A DNA stretch of 64,000 nucleotides from Sunxiuqinia sp965372405. GTDB taxonomy: Bacteria > Bacteroidota > Bacteroidia > Bacteroidales > Prolixibacteraceae. The translations under genes were made by a program, and so were the position numbers. The stretch is taken from assembly GCA_965372405.1 (NCBI GenBank), contig CBDVCE010000007.1, positions 38,096 to 102,095 of the forward strand. The letters are read 5' to 3'. The notes beneath the pieces were generated by a model. It did no database searches. It was not told where the DNA came from and saw only the letters and a list, made by a program, of their open reading frames with translations. Of the stretch, positions 1 through 6,925 are shown piece by piece (position 1 is the first letter of the stretch; each line of letters begins with the position of its first letter).

Positions 1-132
1 AATTACCTGAATATCTTCTTCAAGCCCCAGTTCGGTTAATTGGTTCTGAAAATTCTTTTTGATTAGTTCGCTTTGGGAAGCTTTACAGCCAGTACCTCCA
101 CAAACCAGAATATGCATGTTATAATCAGCCAT
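1..132 (-). CDS. HydB/NuoF-like hydrogenase subunit, N-terminus only
   Basis: Only the first 44 codons are inside the window; the gene continues beyond base 1. The visible start (MADYNMHILVCGGTGCKAS) is the typical opening of the flavin/Fe-S subunit of multimeric FeFe-hydrogenases and NuoF proteins, with the CGGTGC thioredoxin-like [2Fe-2S] segment. In the family this subunit oxidises or reduces NAD(P)H through FMN and passes electrons to the hydrogenase. The ATG at 132 is 14 bases past the stop of the HndB-like gene, so the two are probably co-transcribed. Family assignment rests on the N-terminal motif and context. Confidence 0.75.
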   Translation of the reverse strand, partial: MADYNMHILVCGGTGCKASQSELIKKNFQNQLTELGLEEDIQVI

Positions 133-146
133 TTTTCGATTGTATT

Positions 147-542
147 TTATTCATCAATGGTTTTATAATTCACGGGGATGATGCCGTCAACGAGCTCATT
201 TTTAAGAATGTGTTTGTCAATAATTTCTTGTGCTTTCTTTTTATCGACAAAACCATAAATTACCGGTTCTTTTCCGGGAATAGTGAGCTCAATGGTTGGC
301 TCGGCGTAGCAATAGCCCATACAACCTGTTTGGGTAACCAAGGCATCAATTCCCTGATTGTCCATGACTTCAATAAAATAGTTCATGGTTTCCTTTGCGC
401 CGGAAGCAATACCACATGTAGCCATCGATACTTTTACATGAACAAGGTTTTCAGGATGGTCTCCTTTTTCCCTTAGCTTGATTTTGGACTGAACTTCGTC
501 TTTCAATTTTTTCAAGTCAGCCAGTGATTTGATTTTTGTCAT
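147..542 (-). CDS. HndB-like (2Fe-2S) ferredoxin domain protein
   Basis: 131-residue thioredoxin-like [2Fe-2S] protein. Cysteines are at 43 (ATCGIASGA), 74 and 78 (TGCMGYC), the arrangement seen in HndB of NADP-reducing hydrogenases and in small subunits of electron-bifurcating FeFe-hydrogenases. The expected role is electron transfer within the cytoplasmic hydrogenase complex. It sits between the sensory gene group (2252-4385) and the HydB/NuoF-like gene, all on one strand. The 96-base gap upstream (543-638) is the largest in this gene row, so an internal promoter is possible. Length is normal for the family. Confidence 0.85.
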   Translation of the reverse strand: MTKIKSLADLKKLKDEVQSKIKLREKGDHPENLVHVKVSMATCGIASGAKETMNYFIEVMDNQGIDALVTQTGCMGYCYAEPTIELTIPGKEPVIYGFVDKKKAQEIIDKHILKNELVDGIIPVNYKTIDE

Positions 543-638
543 GTTTTTGTGTGTCTTATCTGTTTTTAATCAATAAGTTATAGTGAAATTCTTATCAAAT
601 ATCATTTGTTTGATTTTAATAAAATCTAAGTTTTGTCA

Positions 639-1187
639 TCATTCGCTTATTTGAATTTGTTCTAAATTCCCACTTATCATTTCCTTAATAAATCCCTGAA
701 CCTCAGGGTTTGTAATTGGAACTCCTTCCAGAGTTTCTTTAATCTCAATGGTATCAAATATGTATGTTCCTGTGGGAGTAGTATGCGAATATTTAATTTC
801 TGATTCGGCTTCATTGGTTGCCAGAATCATGATAGTTCCTGCGATATCACCCATAATTGGGCGATCGATATGGCTCAACCCTAAGCTTACTTTTAGTTGT
901 GTGCCTTTTCCTATTTCAGATTGAATGTCAAACTTACCTTCTGTTTGTTCTGCCGTATGTTTTAAAAGAGGTATTCCTAATCCAACCTTACGAGTTGTTC
1001 GGGTTGTGAAAAAAGGATCGGTCACTTTCTCCAATTGATCCGGACTCATGCCCGAACCATCATCATTAATTTCTATTTGATAAAGATCATTCTCTGCTTG
1101 TTCAGTAATATTGATGTTTATCTGTTTCGCCTTAGCGCGGATAGAGTTTTGAGCAACATCTAATATGTGGAGTGATAATTCAATCAT
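639..1187 (-). CDS. HATPase_c domain ATP-binding protein
   Basis: 182 residues with the GHKL ATP-binding fold of histidine kinases. The N box is LDVAQNSIRAKAK near residues 9-21, the G1 box is INDDGSGMSPDQL near 40-52, and GLGIPLLK follows. There is no dimerisation/phospho-acceptor domain and no membrane segment, so it is not a normal sensor kinase. Proteins of this kind recur in FeFe-hydrogenase clusters with PHP and DRTGG proteins. Its start overlaps the end of the PHP gene by four bases (1184-1187), showing translational coupling. The partner protein is unknown. Confidence 0.8.
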   Translation of the reverse strand: MIELSLHILDVAQNSIRAKAKQININITEQAENDLYQIEINDDGSGMSPDQLEKVTDPFFTTRTTRKVGLGIPLLKHTAEQTEGKFDIQSEIGKGTQLKVSLGLSHIDRPIMGDIAGTIMILATNEAESEIKYSHTTPTGTYIFDTIEIKETLEGVPITNPEVQGFIKEMISGNLEQIQISE

Positions 1188-1927
1188 ACATCAATGCTTA
1201 CTTTACGACCATTTTTTTGTAACAGTGCCCATCTCAATTCGTTAAAAGAAAGCTCGTGCAAATGGAAAGTGGTATACGTTTCTCCCAGATCTACCAGGTA
1301 GTGGGCATCAGAGCATTTAATTAAGCTTCGATCGTCATGCAGATCGAACTGTTCCCTTACCATCATTTCAGTCGCCTGGCGAGTAATTTGCATGGCATCA
1401 ACCTGAAGGTCGGGAGGAATGAATCCTAGTTGGGTAAATATGCTGTTTATGGGGCGGTCAATATGGGCAGGAATAAACAGGCCGTTTAGTTCGTGTACTT
1501 TCTTTTCAATCGTATCAATATCAACATTCAACGCACTTCCTAAATATCTGTCAATTTCCTCTATAATCTCATTCTTTTCATTAACCACAACCTGATGCCC
1601 AAAGTAATTGGGACGGTTGGGTACATCTGGCAAGTTTTTATCAAGAAAAAGCTGGAATTTATTCATGGAATAATCATCCTCGAAAAGACAGAGTGAATGA
1701 ACTTCCTCCGAACTGTTTACTTCACAGCCATTGACGACAAACAAGCCTGAATCTTCGGCCATCTTTTTTACAAGGCTGCATTGGCGTGTGCTGTTGTGAT
1801 CGGTAATTGCTATAATATCAAGCTTGCAATCGATAGCACGACGGATGATCTGATCGGGGCTCATGTCCAAGTCGGCGCATGGAGACAAAACTGTATGCAC
1901 GTGTAGATCGGCCCTGAATCTTTTCAT
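1184..1927 (-). CDS. PHP-domain metal-dependent hydrolase
   Basis: 247-residue PHP (polymerase and histidinol phosphatase) domain. Metal-binding motifs are DLHVHT near residue 7, TDHNS near 42, a Glu in GCEVNSSEE, HIDRP near 155 and CSDAH near 207. PHP proteins are metal-dependent phosphoesterases; the substrate here is unknown. The gene shares base 1927 with the upstream DRTGG gene and overlaps the following HATPase gene, so it is deep within the hydrogenase-associated operon. Cytoplasmic, no signal peptide. Similar PHP genes lie beside hydrogenase genes in Thermotoga and clostridia. Confidence 0.85.
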   Translation of the reverse strand: MKRFRADLHVHTVLSPCADLDMSPDQIIRRAIDCKLDIIAITDHNSTRQCSLVKKMAEDSGLFVVNGCEVNSSEEVHSLCLFEDDYSMNKFQLFLDKNLPDVPNRPNYFGHQVVVNEKNEIIEEIDRYLGSALNVDIDTIEKKVHELNGLFIPAHIDRPINSIFTQLGFIPPDLQVDAMQITRQATEMMVREQFDLHDDRSLIKCSDAHYLVDLGETYTTFHLHELSFNELRWALLQKNGRKVSIDV

Positions 1928-2265
1928 TATTCGTTTTTCAGAATTTCATATAGTTTACCGGTAATCTCAAATGTAGTGAGTTTTGTTGACAAGATTGGGA
2001 TTTGTTCATCGTTACTATGATGAATGGTATTTTCATTGGCTTCAAATCCTTTTACAAGAATCACTGCAGCGAGATCTTTCAGTGATGCAATTGCCATTAC
2101 GTTTTGATGTACTTGCAAAGTAATCCATACCTGGTTTTCCTGAGCATGTCCCATTACATCACTTAAAAGATCGGAGACATAAGCTCCATCAATTTGGCGG
2201 TCAAGGCCTTTTTTGCCTGACACCACCGTTAAATCTAGTTTTTCGATTAAATCAGAAACCTTCAT
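1927..2265 (-). CDS. DRTGG-domain protein (second copy)
   Basis: 112-residue stand-alone DRTGG-type domain, starting MKVSDLIEKLDLTVVSGKKG and containing AYVSDLLSDVMGHA. DRTGG domains are small regulatory modules also found in phosphotransacetylase and CBS proteins; their ligand is not firmly known. It overlaps the 3' end of the HydS-like gene (2252-2265), so the two are translationally coupled. It is a paralogue of the protein at 4041-4385, which starts the operon. Probably a cytoplasmic sensor or adaptor in the hydrogenase regulatory group; that role is inferred from context. Confidence 0.75.
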   Translation of the reverse strand: MKVSDLIEKLDLTVVSGKKGLDRQIDGAYVSDLLSDVMGHAQENQVWITLQVHQNVMAIASLKDLAAVILVKGFEANENTIHHSNDEQIPILSTKLTTFEITGKLYEILKNE

Positions 2266-3628
2266 TTCGTCTTCCTCTTTTGTTACAGTCTGCTTGAAAT
2301 CGGTCTTTGCCCCATTTCTTTTCTACATTCTTAAAAGCTTTTGAAGCTTTAATTTTCCCTTCATCCTGCCATAGCTGCTGAAGGAAAATACAGTCAGACA
2401 TTTTTGCTTTCCCCTGTACCATGTCTTCAGCCAGTGCATGACAATTTGGTGCACCACAGGCACCGCAGTCAATTCCCGGTAAGAAACAGATGATCCGCTG
2501 AGCCCTTTTCATTTTTTCGAGGGCTTTGGTTCGGTTTTCATCCAGTTTAAAAACAGGATCAGCTTCAATTTTATCTGAAATTAGTTTCGTGTTAATTATT
2601 TCGACATCAGCATCATCAAGCTTTTCTTTGCAGTTAGATGCTGACGGATATCGTTTGGCTCTTCTTTCAAGGCGTTCAACAGTTAAAAAGCGGTTTCCCG
2701 ACATAAGAATACCTCCAGCGCAACTTTGGTCACAAGCTCTGAGTTCTAAAAAGTCAAGATCTGGAACTTCTTCATTTTCCAACCGCTCTAAAAAGCGGAT
2801 TACATTATGGATGCCATCAATTGCCAGGCTACGTTCACCAAAATGTTTTGATTCCCCGCGAGTGAGGCTCCATAAAATTCCATCGTGTGTTAACTGCTTT
2901 CGTCGATGACTGGTGTCCGGTGCATCCTTCTCGTCTATCACTTGCATAACCCGGTTGTAAAGTGAGTTCATATTAAGGATTCCATCAACGATTGACTCTT
3001 TTTCGCCTACAGGACTTTTTACTGAAGCTATTTTAGCAATGCAGGGCGTTACATAGAATAGTCCGATCTCTTCCTCTTTTGCACCTTGCTTTTTTAATTG
3101 CTGAATGGCAAAATGGGCTCCTAAATCATGAGGTGCCTTTCGCTGGATCAAATTTTCCAGAAGCGAAGGGTAGCGGAGTTTAATAAGTCGGACAACAGCC
3201 GGGCAAAAACTTGAAATATGGGGTTTGTGTTCTTGTTCGGTCTGGCAATAATTATATGTTGATTCTTTGAGTATCCCGATGGGCTGTTCTACTTCGAAAA
3301 CATGAGTAAAGCCAATCTTTAAAAGAGCGGCGTATATTTGATCTTCGGTGTATTTTTCCTGAAATTGTCCAATCATGATGGACGGGAAAAGAACAACTCT
3401 GTATTTGAATTCTTTGATTTGGTCTAAATCATCTTCCTCAACAAAAATGGCTTTTTCAGGACAGGCACGCATGCAGCGACCACAATCAACGCATCGGCTT
3501 TGCTCAATATTGGACAGGCCGTTACGTACCCGGATAGCTTCAGTAGGGCAAACTTTCATACAATGGGTACAACCAATGCATTTTTGCGCATCTACTTTTA
3601 ATGCATGATATGTCTCAACTGCTTTCAT
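2252..3628 (-). CDS. Sensory-type FeFe-hydrogenase homologue (HydS-like)
   Basis: 458 residues. Two 4Fe-4S ferredoxin motifs use C17/20/23/27 and C46/49/52/56. The hydrogenase domain keeps four likely H-cluster cysteines: C142 (SSFCPAVV), C196 (TPCIAK), C299 and C303 (ACDQSCAGG). A C-terminal Fe-S motif follows (PGIDCGACGAPNC, near 383-395). In catalytic enzymes the first motif is TSCCP and its first Cys relays protons; here that position is Phe141, as in sensory or slow hydrogenases. It probably senses H2 or redox state rather than making bulk H2. It overlaps both the RsbW-like gene upstream and the DRTGG gene downstream by 14 bases. Confidence 0.85.
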   Translation of the reverse strand: MKAVETYHALKVDAQKCIGCTHCMKVCPTEAIRVRNGLSNIEQSRCVDCGRCMRACPEKAIFVEEDDLDQIKEFKYRVVLFPSIMIGQFQEKYTEDQIYAALLKIGFTHVFEVEQPIGILKESTYNYCQTEQEHKPHISSFCPAVVRLIKLRYPSLLENLIQRKAPHDLGAHFAIQQLKKQGAKEEEIGLFYVTPCIAKIASVKSPVGEKESIVDGILNMNSLYNRVMQVIDEKDAPDTSHRRKQLTHDGILWSLTRGESKHFGERSLAIDGIHNVIRFLERLENEEVPDLDFLELRACDQSCAGGILMSGNRFLTVERLERRAKRYPSASNCKEKLDDADVEIINTKLISDKIEADPVFKLDENRTKALEKMKRAQRIICFLPGIDCGACGAPNCHALAEDMVQGKAKMSDCIFLQQLWQDEGKIKASKAFKNVEKKWGKDRFQADCNKRGRRNEGF

Positions 3629-4037
3629 TAAAAAAGTTGGTCATGATTAATGTTGTTCCTTGATCTACCACTGACTCAATTTTAAAATCATCAGTATTTC
3701 GTTTAATGTTCGGAAGCCCCATTCCAGCACCAAAACCCATATCGCGTACTTTTTTGCTTGCGGTGGAATAGCCTTCTTTCATTGCAAGTGAAATATCTGA
3801 GATACCCGGACCTTTATCTGTTATGGTTGTTTCAATTTTGTTGTCGTCAATCACTACTTCAATTTTACCTTCAAAAGCATGTGCTACAACGTTTACTTCA
3901 GCTTCGTAAAGAGCGATAACAATTCTTTTTATGCATTTGGCTTCAACCCCTAATTGTTTAAGCATCTTTTTAACTTCACTTGAAGCATGTCCTGCTCGTG
4001 TAAAATCGCCACCTTCTATGTTAAAAGTCAATTCCAT
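3615..4037 (-). CDS. RsbW-like anti-sigma/serine kinase ATPase
   Basis: 140-residue GHKL ATPase resembling RsbW/SpoIIAB. The N box is ALYEAEVNVVAHAF (about residues 43-56), the G1 box ITDKGPGISD (about 92-101) and the ATP lid runs to GFGAGMGLPNIKR. Family members phosphorylate STAS anti-sigma antagonists or bind sigma factors. No STAS protein or sigma factor lies in the window, but a SpoIIE phosphatase does (5630-6811), as expected for partner switching. It lies three bases after the first DRTGG gene and overlaps the HydS-like gene. The target is unknown. Confidence 0.8.
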   Translation of the reverse strand: MELTFNIEGGDFTRAGHASSEVKKMLKQLGVEAKCIKRIVIALYEAEVNVVAHAFEGKIEVVIDDNKIETTITDKGPGISDISLAMKEGYSTASKKVRDMGFGAGMGLPNIKRNTDDFKIESVVDQGTTLIMTNFFNESS

Positions 4038-4040
4038 AAT

Positions 4041-4385
4041 TTAATAAACAGGTTCTAATCCAGCTTCAAACAAAATTCCACTTATTTTAAATAATGTAAA
4101 TGGAGATTCTATCAGACATAAGTTATTCTCTTTTGCCAATTCAATCATCCCTTCATTTACTTTCTTATTTCTGCCAAATACAATGTATCGAATGTCGGCC
4201 ATCTCTGCAGTGCGGATAGTTTGAAGGTTGCAGAGGCCAGTGATCAGTAACATGTTGTCGGTATCTAAGGTAAGCACATCGCTCATTAAGTCAGAGCTAA
4301 AACCTTTATCGATTTCATTTAATTCATCAAGCTCTCCACAGATAATATGGGCTTTAAGCAATTCACAGACATCACTAACTTTCAT
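4041..4385 (-). CDS. DRTGG-domain protein (first gene of the hydrogenase regulatory operon)
   Basis: 114-residue DRTGG-type domain protein, starting MKVSDVCELLKAHIICGELD and containing GFSSDLMSDVLT. It is homologous to the protein at 1927-2265; both share the MKVSD start and a SDLLSDV/SDLMSDV core. It is the first gene of the minus-strand run, so its 5' region (4386-4700) should hold the operon promoter. No membrane or export signal. Its ligand is unknown; a signalling role beside the RsbW-like ATPase is inferred. Confidence 0.75.
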   Translation of the reverse strand: MKVSDVCELLKAHIICGELDELNEIDKGFSSDLMSDVLTLDTDNMLLITGLCNLQTIRTAEMADIRYIVFGRNKKVNEGMIELAKENNLCLIESPFTLFKISGILFEAGLEPVY

Positions 4386-4700
4386 GTGACTTAATTATAA
4401 ATTTTGAATGTGTCAGATGGAACTCCCAATTGTAGATAATCCCTCATTTTGAAAAGATAATATTCTGGTCGTTTCATGCGATTTTTATACAAAGATGAAT
4501 GAAAAATAGGAATCAAAAGAAGATTTTTTTCAGATAATTCAATCTGACATAAAATTTAGATTGATTTGAAATAGTGGTACTGGAAAAGGAGCAAGGAAAA
4601 TAGACGATCTCCTTTCTCTCTTCTCCTTTTTTACCTTTCTCCCTTTTTTATACCTTTATGCAAACTGAACAAAAGTGTTGTAACCAATAAGAACCTGCTT
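4386..4700. other. Divergent intergenic region, hydrogenase operon / PAS gene
   Basis: 315 bases between two divergently transcribed gene groups, so it must carry promoters both ways. On the minus strand CATCTTTG (complement of 4484-4491) differs from the Bacteroidota -7 box TAnnTTTG at one position. On the plus strand TACCTTTA near 4651 is a similarly imperfect match. A pyrimidine-rich stretch with repeated CTCCTTT/CTCCCTT lies at about 4610-4645. No ORF or clear operator was recognised. Confidence 0.4.
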
Positions 4701-5624
4701 ATGATTTACGATGATAAGTCCTTTCATCCGGATATGCTAGAGAATCCGGAAGTACACCAGAAAATTATTGATGCGTTGCCCATTCCTATTTTTTACAGGG
4801 ATGTAAATGGCTTTTATATTGCCAGCAATAAGGCTTATGAGAAATTTATTGGTTTAACTAAAAGTCAGCTGATCGGGAAAACAATTTTTGATCTTCAACC
4901 CAAAGAGCTTGCCGAGATTTATTCAGCCCGTGATCAGCAGATGGTTGAAAATCCGGGTGAGCAGGTGTATGAAACCAAATTTCAGTATACAGATGGAACC
5001 ATGCACGATGTGGTGTTCAATAAGGATGCAATCTTAAATAATGAAGGTAAGGTAATTGGGATTGTAGGTTCAATTTTCGACATTACTGACCGGAAAAAGG
5101 CAGAGCGCCGAATGGAGAAAGCCAAGGAAGCTGCAGTAATTGCTTCGGCCATGATGCATAAAATCAAGGCTGGAATTATGATTGTTGATCAGGATTTTAA
5201 AGTGATTGATTCCAATGAAGGTTTTGCTCAGCTTTTTGGCGAGGAGACGATAGAACTTTATGAAGCTATTCCTGGATTAAGTGGTGCCAATTTTAAAGAG
5301 CTGGTTCCCGAGGTGGTTTATAAAATGTTTGCTTCACTAATGGCTTCCGGTGAAAACATGTTGGAGCGGGATCTTCGTATTCAAAATAAGTTGCTGCATG
5401 TTTCGGTTGTCACCATTCATAAAAATAGGGTAGTGGGGGCATTAATTCGTGACATGTCTGCACCATCGCTGGTTCGCGAGGAGATTGTCAGCCGTGCACA
5501 GCGCGTGAATAAGCAAAACCTGGAGACTGTTCAAAAGATTGCCTTTCTGCTGGGTGAGAATGCTTCACTTACAGAAGAATTGCTTAACTCAATCATCGAA
5601 TCATACAAATACGGCGAAGAATAA
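4701..5624 (+). CDS. PAS-domain signalling protein
   Basis: 307 residues. A PAS domain covers about residues 18-135 (IIDALPIPIFYRDVNGFYIA, ending GSIFDITDRKKAE), and a second PAS-like domain about 150-260 (AGIMIVDQDFKVIDSNEGFA). The C-terminal 45 residues are helical. There is no kinase, cyclase or helix-turn-helix domain and no membrane segment, so output must pass to a partner, most simply the SpoIIE phosphatase that starts five bases after its stop. It is divergent from the HydS operon. The bound cofactor, if any, cannot be told from sequence. Confidence 0.8.
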   Translation: MIYDDKSFHPDMLENPEVHQKIIDALPIPIFYRDVNGFYIASNKAYEKFIGLTKSQLIGKTIFDLQPKELAEIYSARDQQMVENPGEQVYETKFQYTDGTMHDVVFNKDAILNNEGKVIGIVGSIFDITDRKKAERRMEKAKEAAVIASAMMHKIKAGIMIVDQDFKVIDSNEGFAQLFGEETIELYEAIPGLSGANFKELVPEVVYKMFASLMASGENMLERDLRIQNKLLHVSVVTIHKNRVVGALIRDMSAPSLVREEIVSRAQRVNKQNLETVQKIAFLLGENASLTEELLNSIIESYKYGEE

Positions 5625-5629
5625 ATTCC

Positions 5630-6811
5630 ATGCACAACTATCATATTGAAATTGAGTTTCAGCAAGACCGTCCGAAAGGAGAGGTAGTTTGTGGCGATGT
5701 TTTTTATACCCGTAGAATCAAGGAAGAAAACCGAACAATTTTGGTTTTATCAGATGGGATTGGGCATGGGGTAAAAGCCAATGTTTTGGCTACGTTAACA
5801 GCATCAATGGCTTTAAACTACAGTTCATTTCATACCAAGCCAGAGGTGGCTGCTAATATTTTTATGCGCGCACTGCCCAAGAGTGCCGATGGAAAAGAGA
5901 ACTATGCCACATTTACCATTATTGAGATTGAAGACGAAGGTATGGTTCGGATTATTAATTACGATAATCCGGCAGTGCTGATTTACAGAAATGGCAAGCA
6001 GTATTTTCCCAAAGAAATTGAGACCAGTATTCGTGGTAAAGAGAATGTGGGAAAGATACTTCGCATTAGGGAGTTTATGCCGAAAAAGGAAGACCGTATT
6101 GTATTTATGACTGATGGGGTTGACCAGTCAGGACTCGGTTCTAAAAAGTACCCGATGGGCTGGGGTTTGGAGAATATTTCATACTTTATTGAGAACCAGA
6201 TTGAGCGTGAACCAAATATTTCAGCGGTAAAGCTTGGACGCAAAATTACAAGTAGGGCTTCCTTAAATGATAATTTTGAACTGATAGATGATACCAGTTG
6301 TGGGGTCATTTATTTTCGCGATCCACGTGAGTTTATGATGATTACCGGACCTCCTTTTTACAAAATCAAAGACTTTGATTTTGTAAAGATGATCCAGGAT
6401 TTTATGGGAAAGAAAATTATATGTGGAGGAACAACAGCCGAAATTATTGCACGTGAATTAAACCTTGAAGTTCATATTCAGCACCGTTACCACACGGAAG
6501 GGTTGCCTCCTACAGCCGAAATGTTTGGCTTTGAGATGGTAACTGAAGGTATTCTTACACTTGGGAAAGTTGAGGAACTTTTGGAGAATTATAATGCTGA
6601 GCTAACACTTGGCGATAGCCCACCTGAAGAGGTGGTTAAGCTACTCTTAACGCACGATCACATTCATATTATTGTTGGTACACGTATTAACTGGGCACAC
6701 CACGACCCCGACCAACCTGTTGAGCTGGAGATTCGCAAGTTTGTTATTCGCCGTATTGAGAAACTGCTTGAAGAAAAGTATTTCAAAACGGTGAAGGTAT
6801 TGTATGTGTGA
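5630..6811 (+). CDS. SpoIIE family protein phosphatase
   Basis: 393-residue PP2C-type phosphatase. Metal-site motifs are GEVVCGDVF near residues 17-25, LSDGIGHGVKAN near 40-51, FMTDGVDQSG near 160-169 and DDTSCGVIYF near 219-228. The last ~160 residues, from the MITGPP segment, form an additional domain that I do not recognise. SpoIIE/RsbU phosphatases dephosphorylate STAS antagonists and so reverse RsbW-type kinases; an RsbW-like kinase is encoded at 3615-4037. It follows the PAS gene by five bases, so PAS input probably sets its activity. Confidence 0.85.
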   Translation: MHNYHIEIEFQQDRPKGEVVCGDVFYTRRIKEENRTILVLSDGIGHGVKANVLATLTASMALNYSSFHTKPEVAANIFMRALPKSADGKENYATFTIIEIEDEGMVRIINYDNPAVLIYRNGKQYFPKEIETSIRGKENVGKILRIREFMPKKEDRIVFMTDGVDQSGLGSKKYPMGWGLENISYFIENQIEREPNISAVKLGRKITSRASLNDNFELIDDTSCGVIYFRDPREFMMITGPPFYKIKDFDFVKMIQDFMGKKIICGGTTAEIIARELNLEVHIQHRYHTEGLPPTAEMFGFEMVTEGILTLGKVEELLENYNAELTLGDSPPEEVVKLLLTHDHIHIIVGTRINWAHHDPDQPVELEIRKFVIRRIEKLLEEKYFKTVKVLYV

Positions 6812-6925
6812 GAAGTTGTTAATGCTTAAATTTAGATACTTAAAAAATAAAGCTATAGTTGAAATTTGAAAGGTATCTTCATCAAAAAACTTGATTGAGA
6901 TACGATTATTAAAACCCAAACTACC

